A stretch of DNA of 64,000 bases from Paenibacillus sinopodophylli (GTDB taxonomy: Bacteria; Bacillota; Bacilli; Paenibacillales; Paenibacillaceae), in contig NZ_VDBO01000008.1 of assembly GCF_005930355.1 (NCBI RefSeq), positions 108,387 to 172,386 on the forward strand, in the 5' to 3' direction. Made by a program: the position numbers and the translations under genes. Position 1 is the first letter of the stretch; every line of letters starts with the position of its first letter. Shown piece after piece: positions 52,935 through 62,310 of this stretch. The notes beneath the pieces are model-generated. The model did no database searches and was not told the DNA's origin. It worked only from the letters and a program-made list of their open reading frames with translations.

Positions 52935-54245
52935 ATGTCTAGAGAAATAGGAGTGTTACCTGAATCTGTGCAAGGGCTGATTCGGGATGTAGAAGAGAAG
53001 CTGACTGATCGGCCGAAGTTGGCCCGCATGTTCGGCAAATGTTACGCGAACACGCTAACAACCACACTTAAGCCGCAAGCAGACGGCTCCGTGTTTGTTA
53101 TTACCGGTGATATTCCGGCCATGTGGCTGCGGGATTCGGCAGCTCAAGTTCGGCCTTATCTGATTCTAGCCAAAGGAGATCAAGAGCTCGCGGCAATGAT
53201 TGAAGGCGTTGTCAAAAAGCAGATTCAATATATTTTGCATGATCCTTATGCCAATGCATTTAATGAAACTGCTGACGGGAGAGGCCATCAAAACGATGAT
53301 ACTGTGATGACGCCTTGGATTTGGGAACGTAAGTATGAAATTGATTCCTTATGTTATCCGATCCAGCTTGCGTATCTGTTGTGGAATACAACAGGAAAAA
53401 CCAGCCATTTGGATAACCATTTCCGCGATGCTTGCTACAGTATCCTGAAATTATGGAGAACGGAGCAGAATCACGATCAACATTCGGCCTACAGCTTCCA
53501 ACGATTTGATTGTCCGGTTTCGGATACCTTGCCGAGTGGAGGTAAAGGAGCACCAAGCGCTCCAACGGGCATGACCTGGTCGGGCTTCCGTCCAAGCGAT
53601 GATGCTTGTGAGTACGGTTACCTGATTCCATCCAATCTGTTCGCGATTGTTATTCTGGGCTACATGAAGACTATCGCTGTGAAAGTCTTGAAGGATGAAG
53701 AGCTGGCCAAACAAGCTGCGATGTTGCGTTCCGAGATCGAGGCAGGCACAGTCAAGCATGCGACAGTGGAGCATCCAACTCACGGCACAATCTATGCTTA
53801 CGAGACAGATGGCCTAGGTGGCTATAACCTCATGGATGACGCCAACGTGCCTAGCCTTTTGTCCTTGCCTTATCTGGGATGCTGCGATATCAACGATCAG
53901 GTGTACCTGAATACGCGGAAATTTGTTTTGAGTGAAGAAAACCCTTATTACTACAGTGGTACGGCAGCCATGGGTATTGGTAGTCCTCATACGCCGAAAG
54001 GCTACATTTGGCATATCTCACTCGCCATGCAAGCGCTCACTTCACAGAATAAGGAAGAAATTGAACATCTGCTGAATGTGCTGGAGAGTACTGATGCTGG
54101 CACTGATTTCCTTCACGAGGGTTTTCACAAGGATAATCCTGCGGAATATACACGCGAATGGTTCTCCTGGGCAAATTCTCTATTCAGCGAGTTGATCCTG
54201 ACCTACCTTGGTTATTCGGTTCCATCGAGCATGAATGCTCGTTAA
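52935..54245 (+). CDS. glycoside hydrolase family 125 protein, exo-alpha-1,6-mannosidase
   Basis: A 436-residue (alpha/alpha)6-barrel enzyme of GH125 (formerly DUF1237). The family motif AMWLRDSAAQVRPYL is near residue 61, followed by NDDTVMTPWIWERKYEIDSL, MTWSGFRPSDDACEYGYLIP and FSWANSLFSELI. Members remove non-reducing alpha-1,6-linked mannose from short mannosides such as trimmed N-glycans. No signal peptide, so it acts in the cytoplasm on an imported oligosaccharide, consistent with the CUT1 importer encoded in the same operon. ATG 52935 is preferred, with AAAGGGATG upstream; TTG 52917 and ATG 52926 are in-frame alternatives that overlap that site. Confidence 0.92.
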   Translation: MSREIGVLPESVQGLIRDVEEKLTDRPKLARMFGKCYANTLTTTLKPQADGSVFVITGDIPAMWLRDSAAQVRPYLILAKGDQELAAMIEGVVKKQIQYILHDPYANAFNETADGRGHQNDDTVMTPWIWERKYEIDSLCYPIQLAYLLWNTTGKTSHLDNHFRDACYSILKLWRTEQNHDQHSAYSFQRFDCPVSDTLPSGGKGAPSAPTGMTWSGFRPSDDACEYGYLIPSNLFAIVILGYMKTIAVKVLKDEELAKQAAMLRSEIEAGTVKHATVEHPTHGTIYAYETDGLGGYNLMDDANVPSLLSLPYLGCCDINDQVYLNTRKFVLSEENPYYYSGTAAMGIGSPHTPKGYIWHISLAMQALTSQNKEEIEHLLNVLESTDAGTDFLHEGFHKDNPAEYTREWFSWANSLFSELILTYLGYSVPSSMNAR

Positions 54246-54299
54246 CATAGGAACACCGTCAAGTCAAAATTATATTCAGTCAAAAGGGGAGACATTAGG

Positions 54300-55667
54300 A
54301 TGACGATTAGAAAGACAGTTTTGGCGGGAACATTAGCAGCAGTGACATTGTTGGCAGCAGCATGCTCTAGCAATACGGATACTTCCGGGGAGAACGGCAA
54401 CGGTTCATCTTCAGTCGCTGATAAAACGATTACAGTCGCTTACGGCAAATGGAATGAAACAGACAACTGGGGCAAATGGCTGACAAGCGTCAAAGAGGAT
54501 TTTGAAGCTTCCAATCCCGGCGTTAAAGTTGTATTGAATCCGATTGAAGGCTCGCAATATGCTACAAAAATCCCGCTATTGATGATGGATGAATCAACAG
54601 CTCCTGAGGTACTCGCTGAAGATTCCTTTATGATTAATGCGGACAGCGAAGCAGGCTATCTTGAGCCGCTGGCTGTAGATGCTTGGGACGATTGGAGCAA
54701 CTTTAATGAAGGCATCAAAGCGGCTGTAACAGGAACAGACGAAAAAATCTATGGCGTACCATTCTCCACGGACGTTCGCGGACTTTACTATAATAAGCAG
54801 CTGTTCGAACAAGCCGGACTTCCTGTGCCTTGGGAGCCTAAGAACTGGGAAGATATTCTGACAGCTTCGCGCGCTATCAAAGCGCAACTTCCAGACGTTA
54901 TTCCGTTCTGGATGAACTCCAGTAAAGCAGGTCAAGAGGCTACTACGATGCAGACGCTGCAAATGCTGCTTTACGGTACGGACAACACGATGTTTGAAGA
55001 TGGCAAATGGGTAACAGAAAGCCCAGGGTTGCTCAGCTCTCTTGAATTTATTAACACGATTTATTCCGAAGGCATGGGTCCTAAGCTTTCGCAAGTGATG
55101 ACAGCACAAGCTGGACAAATTCTCGAAACGGATCTGATGCCGAATAACAAAGTTGCCATTGCACTGAACGGCAACTGGTTGACAGGCAACTGGTCGCCAA
55201 CAGGCGGCAAGCCATGGCCTGAAGCATTGGACGTATACGGCTTCGCTAAGATGCCGACGCAAAATGGACAAGGTCAAGGGTTTACGTCGATGTCTGGTGG
55301 TTGGACGTTGAGTGTTGGTGCCAAATCCGCACAGAAGGAACTTGGCTTTGAGTTTATCAAGCTGGCAACAAGCAAAGAACATAACAAAGAGTTCGCGATG
55401 CTGGATGGCGCTTTGACGCCTCGTACAGATGTTGCATCCGACACAGAGTATACAGGCCAACCGGGCACGCTGTATGGCGTAGCCGCTGAATTTATCACGT
55501 ATACGCATGTTCGTCCGACGAACTCGGATTACCCAGCTGTATCCACGGCGGTGCAGGAGATGGTAGAAAAGGTAGCGAGCGCTTCGCTTAAGCCTGATGC
55601 TGCCATGAAAGACTATGCCAAGAGCGTGGAAAGAAAAGTCGGTGCTGATAAAGTAACGACGAAGTAA
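54300..55667 (+). CDS. CUT1 extracellular sugar-binding lipoprotein
   Basis: A 455-residue family-1 solute-binding protein with lipobox LAAAC near residue 22. The mature protein shows the expected features: TITVAYGKWNETDNW at the start, PEVLAEDSFMINADSEAGYLEPL, GVPFSTDVRGLYYNKQLFEQ and a C-terminal variable helix region. It should bind a mannoside for import, judged from the GH125 gene 54 bases upstream. AAAAGGGGAG precedes the ATG. A strong hairpin follows, before the permease genes. Confidence 0.93.
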   Translation: MTIRKTVLAGTLAAVTLLAAACSSNTDTSGENGNGSSSVADKTITVAYGKWNETDNWGKWLTSVKEDFEASNPGVKVVLNPIEGSQYATKIPLLMMDESTAPEVLAEDSFMINADSEAGYLEPLAVDAWDDWSNFNEGIKAAVTGTDEKIYGVPFSTDVRGLYYNKQLFEQAGLPVPWEPKNWEDILTASRAIKAQLPDVIPFWMNSSKAGQEATTMQTLQMLLYGTDNTMFEDGKWVTESPGLLSSLEFINTIYSEGMGPKLSQVMTAQAGQILETDLMPNNKVAIALNGNWLTGNWSPTGGKPWPEALDVYGFAKMPTQNGQGQGFTSMSGGWTLSVGAKSAQKELGFEFIKLATSKEHNKEFAMLDGALTPRTDVASDTEYTGQPGTLYGVAAEFITYTHVRPTNSDYPAVSTAVQEMVEKVASASLKPDAAMKDYAKSVERKVGADKVTTK

Positions 55668-55678
55668 CAGAACGGGAA

Positions 55679-55743
55679 GCCGATTGTTGCCTACAGTGCG
55701 TGTTCAAAAAGTCCTTTTGAACAACCTCTCGTCAGCAATCGGC
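55679..55743 (+). other. intercistronic hairpin between binding-protein and permease genes
   Basis: Outer arms GCCGATTG/CAATCGGC and inner arms GTTCAAAA/TTTTGAAC form a two-step hairpin with no T-tract. Such structures after a binding-protein gene often protect the upstream message from decay or reduce downstream transcription, which would explain excess binding protein over permease. Confidence 0.55.
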
Positions 55744-55776
55744 CTGCCTGTCTAAATAACATCAGGAGGGTGCCAG

Positions 55777-56688
55777 ATGGGAGACACCAAGAACCGAACT
55801 TCCGACCGGAAGCGGAATGGGAATCGCAGCGAGCAGTGGAGGGCGGCGCTCTTTTTATCGCCCACTTGGGTATTACTTTTGCTCTTTTTCTTTATACCAG
55901 GTGCGTTAACCTTTTACTTAGCATTTACGAATATGGCTTTAACTGGGGCTGCGGCTGCCAATACCGAGTTTGTAGGCTTTCAAAACTTTACGTACATGTT
56001 TCAGGATGAAACCTTCCGTATCTCAGTGTGGAACACAATCATATTTCTGATTTTCTCAGCCGTTGTCGGCCAGCAGGTGCTTGGCTTTATCATCGCGTTT
56101 CTTATGAATGGCCGCAATCGAACCTTCCGCAGCATCATCGGCTCCATTGTTATATCGGGCTGGGTTGCGCCAGAGGTCGTTACCGCTTTTGTATGGTTTG
56201 CATTTCTGAATGATACCGGCACAGTCAATGCGATCATTGAAAGCATTGGCTTTGAGCCGATAACATGGTTATATACCTTTCCCATGGTTTCCATCATTAT
56301 TGCTAACATCTGGCGAGGAACTGCTTTCTCCATGATGGTGTTCCAGACGGCGCTTAGCGATGTTCCGAAGGAAGTCGAGGAAGCAGCTATGATTGACGGC
56401 GCTTCTCCGTGGCAGCGACTTGTTCGCATTACAATTCCTATGATTATGAGCTCGGTCGTGACTAACATGGTCCTGATCACGCTTCAGACGCTTGGTTCAT
56501 TCACCCTGATTTTTGCGCTGACGGGCGGCGGCCCGGGCAATTCTACGGAAACCTTGCCGCTGTACATGTACCATCAGGCCTTCGTCAACTATCAGCTTGG
56601 CTACGGAACGGCGATTTCGCTTATCTTGCTCATGATCGGCATTATTGCCAGCCTGGTGTACATGAAGGTACTCAAGGTGAAGCTGTAG
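55777..56688 (+). CDS. CUT1 ABC sugar transporter permease, MalF/UgpA type
   Basis: A 303-residue permease with six membrane segments after a charged N-terminus. The EAA loop is EVEEAAMIDGASPWQRLVRI, and LTGGGPGNSTETLPLYMY near the C-terminus is a MalF-group signature. AGGAGGG lies six bases before the ATG. It pairs with the permease encoded 51 bases downstream. Confidence 0.93.
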   Translation: MGDTKNRTSDRKRNGNRSEQWRAALFLSPTWVLLLLFFFIPGALTFYLAFTNMALTGAAAANTEFVGFQNFTYMFQDETFRISVWNTIIFLIFSAVVGQQVLGFIIAFLMNGRNRTFRSIIGSIVISGWVAPEVVTAFVWFAFLNDTGTVNAIIESIGFEPITWLYTFPMVSIIIANIWRGTAFSMMVFQTALSDVPKEVEEAAMIDGASPWQRLVRITIPMIMSSVVTNMVLITLQTLGSFTLIFALTGGGPGNSTETLPLYMYHQAFVNYQLGYGTAISLILLMIGIIASLVYMKVLKVKL

Positions 56689-56739
56689 CTTCCGCATAGA
56701 ACACCAAGGCAATTCGCGAAAATTAAGGAGGATGCAACT

Positions 56740-57594
56740 ATGAGCAACGTCAAACGCAAGCGCCCTTTGTTCAACCGCTACATGGCAAATAGGGCGCTGC
56801 CCTATATCGTTTTAAGCATCATCGGCGTGTTGTTCTTGCTTCCGCTGCTGTGGCTGGTGTTGGCTTCGTTCGATGCCAACGCCACCTTGCTGCTGAAGCT
56901 GCCGGAGCAGGCTACGCTTGGGAATTACACAGCTACTATTACTAGTGCGGAGAATCAGCGGTCCTTCGTCAACGGTCTGATTCTGGCGCTGGGACAAGCA
57001 CTGCTGGTCGTCGTTACGGCTGGTCTTGCTTCCTATCCGCTGTCTCGGTACCAGCTGCGCTACAAGAAGATGTTTATGTACATCATCTTGTTTGCGACGG
57101 GCTTGCCGATTACGGCGGTTATGGTTCCTGTTTATCAATTCTTTCTCTATTTTAAAATCCAAAACTCCCTGTTCTTCACCATCTTGTTCCTTTCGGCGTC
57201 CGCTTTGCCGTATTCCATCTGGATGATGAAAAACTTCATGGATTCCGTTCCGGTTGAGCTGGAGGAAGCTGCATGGGTGGACGGCGCGTCTATCTGGACA
57301 ACATTGCGTCTTGTTATCACGCCGCTAATGCTGCCAGGTATCTTCACGGTTGGCATCTATGCGTTCTCCGGAAGTTGGGGCAACTTCTTGGTGCCGTTCA
57401 TCTTGCTGCAAAGTCCTGATAAACTGCCTGCGGCGGTTACGATCTATCAGTACTTCGGGCAGAATGGAATCGTGCAATACGGCAAGCTTGCCGCATTCTC
57501 TATTCTTTACACGATGCCGGCCGTTATTATGTATATCGTCGGCCAGCGCTTTATGTCCCAAGGCTTCAGCTTCGGAGGAGCTAACAAAGGCTAA
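56740..57594 (+). CDS. CUT1 ABC sugar transporter permease, MalG/UgpE type
   Basis: A 284-residue permease with six membrane segments. The EAA loop is ELEEAAWVDGASIWTTLRL, and the C-terminal part has TIYQYFGQNGIVQYGKL and the terminal GQRFMSQGFSFGG typical of MalG-like proteins. AAGGAGG is well placed before the ATG. Last gene of the GH125 operon; no ATPase gene follows, so a shared ATPase encoded elsewhere is needed. Confidence 0.93.
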   Translation: MSNVKRKRPLFNRYMANRALPYIVLSIIGVLFLLPLLWLVLASFDANATLLLKLPEQATLGNYTATITSAENQRSFVNGLILALGQALLVVVTAGLASYPLSRYQLRYKKMFMYIILFATGLPITAVMVPVYQFFLYFKIQNSLFFTILFLSASALPYSIWMMKNFMDSVPVELEEAAWVDGASIWTTLRLVITPLMLPGIFTVGIYAFSGSWGNFLVPFILLQSPDKLPAAVTIYQYFGQNGIVQYGKLAAFSILYTMPAVIMYIVGQRFMSQGFSFGGANKG

Positions 57595-57660
57595 GCCTGA
57601 GCAGAGAAGATAAAGGCTTCTAATCCCGTCATACCTGTCACGTAGACAATTTTAAAAAAG

Positions 57661-57930
57661 CTAAGCAGCCAGCGCGCACCGCTATTCAATCGGTGCGCGT
57701 TGTTTTCGTTTGGTTTGAAACCAATGATAATTGTAGTATTAGATATAATCTTTCACTGCTTGATGAATTTCTTCTTCGAAAATATATTGTTGAATGTATA
57801 ACTTCTCTGTCATGAGATGCGAAAAGAAGGATTCGATGTATGCGTTATCTAGGTAGCTTGCTTTGCGAGAGTGACTGTCTTTAACGTTGAAAGCTTCTAA
57901 TCGATAGTAGCTGTTATATGCTACGGGAAT
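57661..57930 (-). pseudogene. IS3-family transposase (orfB) C-terminal remnant
   Basis: Reading the minus strand in one frame gives the IS3 integrase end: YYRLEAFNVKDSHSRKASYL, then DNAYIESFFSHLMTEKLY, then EEEIHQAVKDYI, and after an in-frame TAA (57741-57739) YYNYHWFQTKRKQRAPIE, a TAG (57684-57682) and RCALAA with a final TAG at 57661. The DNA-x-IESFF motif carries the last catalytic Glu of the DDE triad. Both stops replace codons that are Tyr or His in intact relatives, so the copy is dead by point mutation as well as truncated. The N-terminal boundary near 57930 is approximate. Confidence 0.8.
57673..57706 (+). terminator. terminator-like hairpin after the GH125 operon, inside the IS remnant
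   Basis: CGCGCACCG and CGGTGCGCG form a perfect 9-bp stem with a nine-base loop, followed by TTGTTTTC. It overlaps the last codons of the dead transposase, so the operon may now use a terminator supplied by the IS fragment. Confidence 0.6.
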
Positions 57931-57951
57931 GACCTCGTTCCCAATAAGCTA

Positions 57952-57980
57952 CTGCAAGATAGCTAGCTATAAGTTATAAT
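57952..57980 (+). promoter_or_regulatory. candidate promoter of the pseudokinase-LuxR regulator gene
   Basis: A perfect -10 TATAAT (57975-57980) with a poor -35 CTGCAA (57952-57957) at 17-base spacing, 50 bases before the start codon. Confidence 0.35.
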
Positions 57981-58029
57981 TAGCCTTGTATGCTTATGAT
58001 CAAAGCTTCTGGGAGGTTACTAGTTAAGT

Positions 58030-61000
58030 ATGGTCGTTGGACAGAATAAAGTAACATTAAAGGAATGGCTGGGTCGAGACAATAGATCACTCGACGATAA
58101 GCTTCAGGCAGCAATAGCTATAACTGAAATGGTCTATAGCTTACATATTCAACAAGAAATAATCGGAACGCTAAGTCCCGATAATATAATAGTAGAAGCA
58201 GATGCTACTGTAGTTCGAATAGCAGAAGTTGGTCAGCGTAATGATGCTTATCGCGCCCCCGAACAGACAGGGCGCATTCAATCTGTTCCAGATCGGCGCA
58301 GTGATTTGTATACGTTAGGCGTTATCTTCTATGAAATGTTTACGGGATTGTTACCATTTCAGCGACAAGGTGATGAAGACTGGAGTTATGTACATCTTGC
58401 TGTTAATCCACTTCATATCTCCAAGATAAGTCCAGGTTTATCTACAGTGTTAGCCTCAGTCGTGATGAAATTACTATATAAAAATACCAATGAACGCTTT
58501 CAATTTTCGTATGGACTGCTTTATGACTTAAGGCAATGTGTAGGTAGAACTTCGGAAGTGTCCAAAGAGCATATTATGGTGATTGGTGAGATGGATGCCC
58601 TGCGTCAGTTCCGTCATCCTAAACAATTTTGTAGTATGAATAAGGAGCTAGACAAGCTAGAGCAAGCACTACAACAAGTTGAATCTAGGGAAACTGTTGC
58701 CATTGTGTTAATAGGTGAACAAGGAACAGGCAAGACATTACTAGTTTCACAGTTTAGTAGTATGGCAAAAGGCAAGGGAGTATTGTGCATAGAAGGCAGT
58801 TGTTATGCTGAGAGTCAAAAGGACGCTTATTATTGCTTAAGGCAGGTATTCAGTCAATGGTTTGAGATGTTATGGACCGAAGAGGAAGCTACGATTGCTG
58901 CAGCTAAAGGGAAGTTGCAACAGCTTATGGGATCAGACTTGTCATTACTAACAAGCTGGTTGCCGGTTGCTCAATACTTATGGCCAGAGTCCGTCGTAAC
59001 CTACTCACAAAGTCAGGATCAGCTACTACTTAGACTAGAACGATGGTTGCCAGATATTTTGTATTGTATGACAGACATTTCTGGTCAGCTAGTAGTAATT
59101 TTTGATAATGTACAATGGGTAGATGACAAGACTAGAGCATTTTTGAGTAATGTAGTGGACCATATAAAGCATGGTGGTTTGTTGCTGCTCATGTTGGGCA
59201 GATTGGAAATAATAGAAAATAATATACATAATAGTACAACGGTTATTAGATTAAATGCGCTGCATTTTGATGAGGTAAGACGTTGGATTTCATTACTGTT
59301 GCATGAGGATACTGCTCGTATTCGTATGCTAGCGAAATCTGCTTATGCGCTAACAGGGGGGAATGGAGGAGCGCTTCGACTCTTGCTCGATCAGTGGTAC
59401 AGTGAGCAAAAGCTCAGCTATAACGAGGAACGGCATGAATGGATGTGGGATGTTGAGCTTCTCGGCCTGAGGGAATCAGATCAAGCTGCCCAATCTCGTC
59501 TATGGGAAGAGGGAAGCAAGAGGCTTACTGAGGCGGAGAGGCATATTGTTTCCATTGCAGCTATAATTGGACAGGATTTTGAACTTTCTACTGTGGCAGA
59601 TGTATGTCAATTATCCAAAGATCAAGTCTTCGACATGTTGAACGCAGTTGAACGTGAGGGCTGGATTTGTGTAGTCGAACAGGATGAAAAAATCATTAAC
59701 TATCTATTTCTTGATGAGCATGTTCGTCGTGCTTTGTATGAAGAACAGACCAATGATGTAGCAAGCTGGCATTTGAAAATAGGTAGAAGTCTACAAAGGC
59801 ATGCCATTCATAGGACAGAGGATCAGCAAGCACCTTCCTATATGGACCATTTAATTCTAGGTTCCTCTGAGATGCTAGATCATGAGAGATATCAATTAGT
59901 GTTAGATAATGTTGAACTTGGTAAGAAGTATTATGAAGGATATCAATATGCTGAAGCAAAGCGTTATTTTGATTTTGTAGTGTCCCAATTTCAAGACTTG
60001 GATGCCGACAACGAGCCCTTTCTATATCAAACTTGGTTATATTTAGCTGTGTGTGAGCATTTATGTGGTGATATTGCAGGCTCGAAGCGACGATATGAAG
60101 TTTTAGCAAACTATGTAGATAGACTTGATCCAATAGATCGCGCCCGTTTTTATCGATATCAGATTAATTATTTTACGTTTATTAACGATGAGCTCGCAGT
60201 AGAGTATGGGAAAACGGCTTTAGAAGTTTTCGGTTGGAACATGCCTGAGAAATCATCCAAACTATCCTTAGTGAAAGAAATTTTATTGACTCAGAAAGAA
60301 CTAAGTCGTGTACATAGTAGAAGGAAAACCTTTGTGCACAATGAAGATCCTGAGTATATAGAGCTTTGCCAGACCATTCTTGTCATTATGTTTCCACTAT
60401 TGAAGACAGATCCTGCATTAATTCTAATTCTATTTGCTAAATTTATTCGCTATGGATTAAAGCGCGGTATAAATGGTTCGCTGTTGTGTATTATTGGTGG
60501 CTACGAAATGATCATTCAACGTACAATTCCAAAATTAGTTGACCTAATGCCAACTCGAGCGCTATATACTTTGCAAATTTCAAGTTATGTAAGTTTACCT
60601 GTTCAGGAGTATCGGGTCACATATGTAGTAGCACTATATAAGCAGTTAGATCATTATGATGAAACGGCTAGCTACTTGCAGAAAGCAATGCGTCGAAGCA
60701 TGCGACATGGTGATTCGGTGTTTACTAGTCTCGCTTTGACTACATTTATCGTAACTTATAATGGTAAATTGCAGCTGTTAGAAGATCAGTTGGATGTTAT
60801 GGAAAGCGATCAACGCTACGTAATTGATCTCAAAATGGCTAGTTTTATTCAATTAGTGAAGCAGTACTGCCAGTCGATGCAAGATGTTGATGTGTTATCA
60901 CAATTTATCAAGATACCTGAGGGCGAAGATCCTGCCGTGAATGATAATTATATGTGTATCGCGAAGCTAGAGGCTGCTTACTTAGCTGGATATTACCACG

Positions 61001-62301
61001 AAGCACTGTTTTGGGCACAGGAGGGTAGAAAGCAAGAATTTAATGAAGATTGGATACGAAACCGTAAGCTACGTGTGTATGAAGCATTAGCCTATGCTGC
61101 GAGCTATGCGCAAGCAACCTATTCAGAAAAGGCGGACATTGTAAAACTATTGAAGAAACGGATTCATCGTATGCGCAAATGGAATGGCTACTACGGAACG
61201 GGGTCCGCTATGCATGTGTTGATTCAAGCAGAAAGCCTTAAGGTTACTGGTAAGTTGAAGGAAGCACATGCCAAGTTTGAAGCAGCTGTCTTACAAGCTA
61301 AGAGCGAGAAGCATGGATTGGTAGAAGGAATTACCTGTGAGCGTCTTGCCGTTTATTATGAAGAAACAGGAAGTGAAGCTGGTTCAACTGTATCTCTACT
61401 AGATGCATGTACGGCTTACTCAGACTGGGGAATTTCTGCAAAAGTAGATATGCTCAAAGATAATCATCCTCATTTATGGTGGTATCTGCCTAAGCAGAAA
61501 ACGGGGAATAATGGTTCGAATGAACAACAAGCCTTTGATCATGTCGAGAAAAATCCTACAAATAGCAACTGGGATCAAGATAAAGAAGAGCATTGGCTGC
61601 AAGAAATTACAGACTGGTCTGTACGATATGATAGAGATATATTAGAACAATTTCTTCAGATTACACTTCGTCAAGTAGGGGGGGGACGTGGATATATTTT
61701 ACGATATGCTAACAACAAACTTCATGTTGAAGCCTGCTCTGATCGCAATCAATCTAACACGGAGCAAGCAGATTATGCAGTGTCTGTCGTAAGAAAGGTG
61801 CAAGTAAGTCAAAGTCCCATTCTGATAAATTCGTCGTATTTATTACATGCAACTAATGATACGTACATAGAAGGGAATGGTTTAAGTTCCATTATGGCGA
61901 TACCCATACAACTGCCGAGTGAACAAGAGCCGCTAATTCTATATATAGAAAATCGCAATTTATCATCAGCTTTTGATGAGAAAAGTTTGAATGTGGTTGC
62001 ATTGATGATTACTCGTCTTGTTTATCTTATACTTTTACAAAACAAAGGGATCGGCAAATCAGATGAAGAACTCAAGTCGTCTTCTGTGGAAATAGAGACG
62101 CTTCTCGAACCATTAAGTCATCGTGAGCTAGAAGTGTTAATTACGATTGCTGAAGGAATGTCTAATAAAGAGATTGCTGCAAGCTTGAATATTTCAGAAA
62201 CAACGGTCAAAAAACATACTTCTAACATATATGGAAAGCTTCAAGTAAAGCGTCGTGGACAAGCAATTGCAAAGGCAAGACAATTACACCTGATTTCATG
62301 A
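58030..62301 (+). CDS. large regulator: pseudokinase, AAA-type ATPase, TPR-like helices, GAF, LuxR-type DNA-binding domain
   Basis: A 1423-residue cytoplasmic protein of the kinase-ATPase-GAF architecture. Residues 1-175 look like a Ser/Thr kinase C-lobe (YRAPEQTGR, DRRSDLYTLGVIFYEMFTGL), but the N-lobe is almost absent, the HRDxKPxN loop is IIGTLSPDN and the DFG site is AEVG, so catalysis should be lost. An NTPase follows with Walker A GEQGTGKT (about 229-236) and Walker B LVVIFDNVQWVDD (about 355-367). Long helical TPR-like repeats cover about 620-1150. A GAF-like domain lies near 1190-1340 and a LuxR/NarL helix-turn-helix ends the protein (LSHRELEVLITIAEGMSNKE, TTVKKHTSNIYGKL). The gene looks more AT-rich than its neighbours. 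GGGAGG is 14 bases before the ATG, which is long. Probably a transcription regulator of the MalT/STAND kind. Confidence 0.85.
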   Translation: MVVGQNKVTLKEWLGRDNRSLDDKLQAAIAITEMVYSLHIQQEIIGTLSPDNIIVEADATVVRIAEVGQRNDAYRAPEQTGRIQSVPDRRSDLYTLGVIFYEMFTGLLPFQRQGDEDWSYVHLAVNPLHISKISPGLSTVLASVVMKLLYKNTNERFQFSYGLLYDLRQCVGRTSEVSKEHIMVIGEMDALRQFRHPKQFCSMNKELDKLEQALQQVESRETVAIVLIGEQGTGKTLLVSQFSSMAKGKGVLCIEGSCYAESQKDAYYCLRQVFSQWFEMLWTEEEATIAAAKGKLQQLMGSDLSLLTSWLPVAQYLWPESVVTYSQSQDQLLLRLERWLPDILYCMTDISGQLVVIFDNVQWVDDKTRAFLSNVVDHIKHGGLLLLMLGRLEIIENNIHNSTTVIRLNALHFDEVRRWISLLLHEDTARIRMLAKSAYALTGGNGGALRLLLDQWYSEQKLSYNEERHEWMWDVELLGLRESDQAAQSRLWEEGSKRLTEAERHIVSIAAIIGQDFELSTVADVCQLSKDQVFDMLNAVEREGWICVVEQDEKIINYLFLDEHVRRALYEEQTNDVASWHLKIGRSLQRHAIHRTEDQQAPSYMDHLILGSSEMLDHERYQLVLDNVELGKKYYEGYQYAEAKRYFDFVVSQFQDLDADNEPFLYQTWLYLAVCEHLCGDIAGSKRRYEVLANYVDRLDPIDRARFYRYQINYFTFINDELAVEYGKTALEVFGWNMPEKSSKLSLVKEILLTQKELSRVHSRRKTFVHNEDPEYIELCQTILVIMFPLLKTDPALILILFAKFIRYGLKRGINGSLLCIIGGYEMIIQRTIPKLVDLMPTRALYTLQISSYVSLPVQEYRVTYVVALYKQLDHYDETASYLQKAMRRSMRHGDSVFTSLALTTFIVTYNGKLQLLEDQLDVMESDQRYVIDLKMASFIQLVKQYCQSMQDVDVLSQFIKIPEGEDPAVNDNYMCIAKLEAAYLAGYYHEALFWAQEGRKQEFNEDWIRNRKLRVYEALAYAASYAQATYSEKADIVKLLKKRIHRMRKWNGYYGTGSAMHVLIQAESLKVTGKLKEAHAKFEAAVLQAKSEKHGLVEGITCERLAVYYEETGSEAGSTVSLLDACTAYSDWGISAKVDMLKDNHPHLWWYLPKQKTGNNGSNEQQAFDHVEKNPTNSNWDQDKEEHWLQEITDWSVRYDRDILEQFLQITLRQVGGGRGYILRYANNKLHVEACSDRNQSNTEQADYAVSVVRKVQVSQSPILINSSYLLHATNDTYIEGNGLSSIMAIPIQLPSEQEPLILYIENRNLSSAFDEKSLNVVALMITRLVYLILLQNKGIGKSDEELKSSSVEIETLLEPLSHRELEVLITIAEGMSNKEIAASLNISETTVKKHTSNIYGKLQVKRRGQAIAKARQLHLIS

Positions 62302-62310
62302 GATTTCTAC

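Larger units (their letters stand above)
57621..57930 (-). mobile_element. decayed IS3-family insertion sequence, right-end fragment
   Basis: The minus strand encodes the last part of an IS3-family integrase-type transposase (see the pseudogene). Beyond its stop, the sequence TGTCTACGTGACAGG (minus strand, about 57634-57648) resembles the terminal inverted repeat of IS3-group elements. The left portion, orfA and most of orfB are missing, so the fragment cannot move. Confidence 0.7.

Noticed and set aside
54594..55508. 304-codon minus-strand open frame inside the CUT1 binding-protein gene.
   Set aside because: It lies fully opposite a clear lipoprotein gene and its translation has no recognisable motif.
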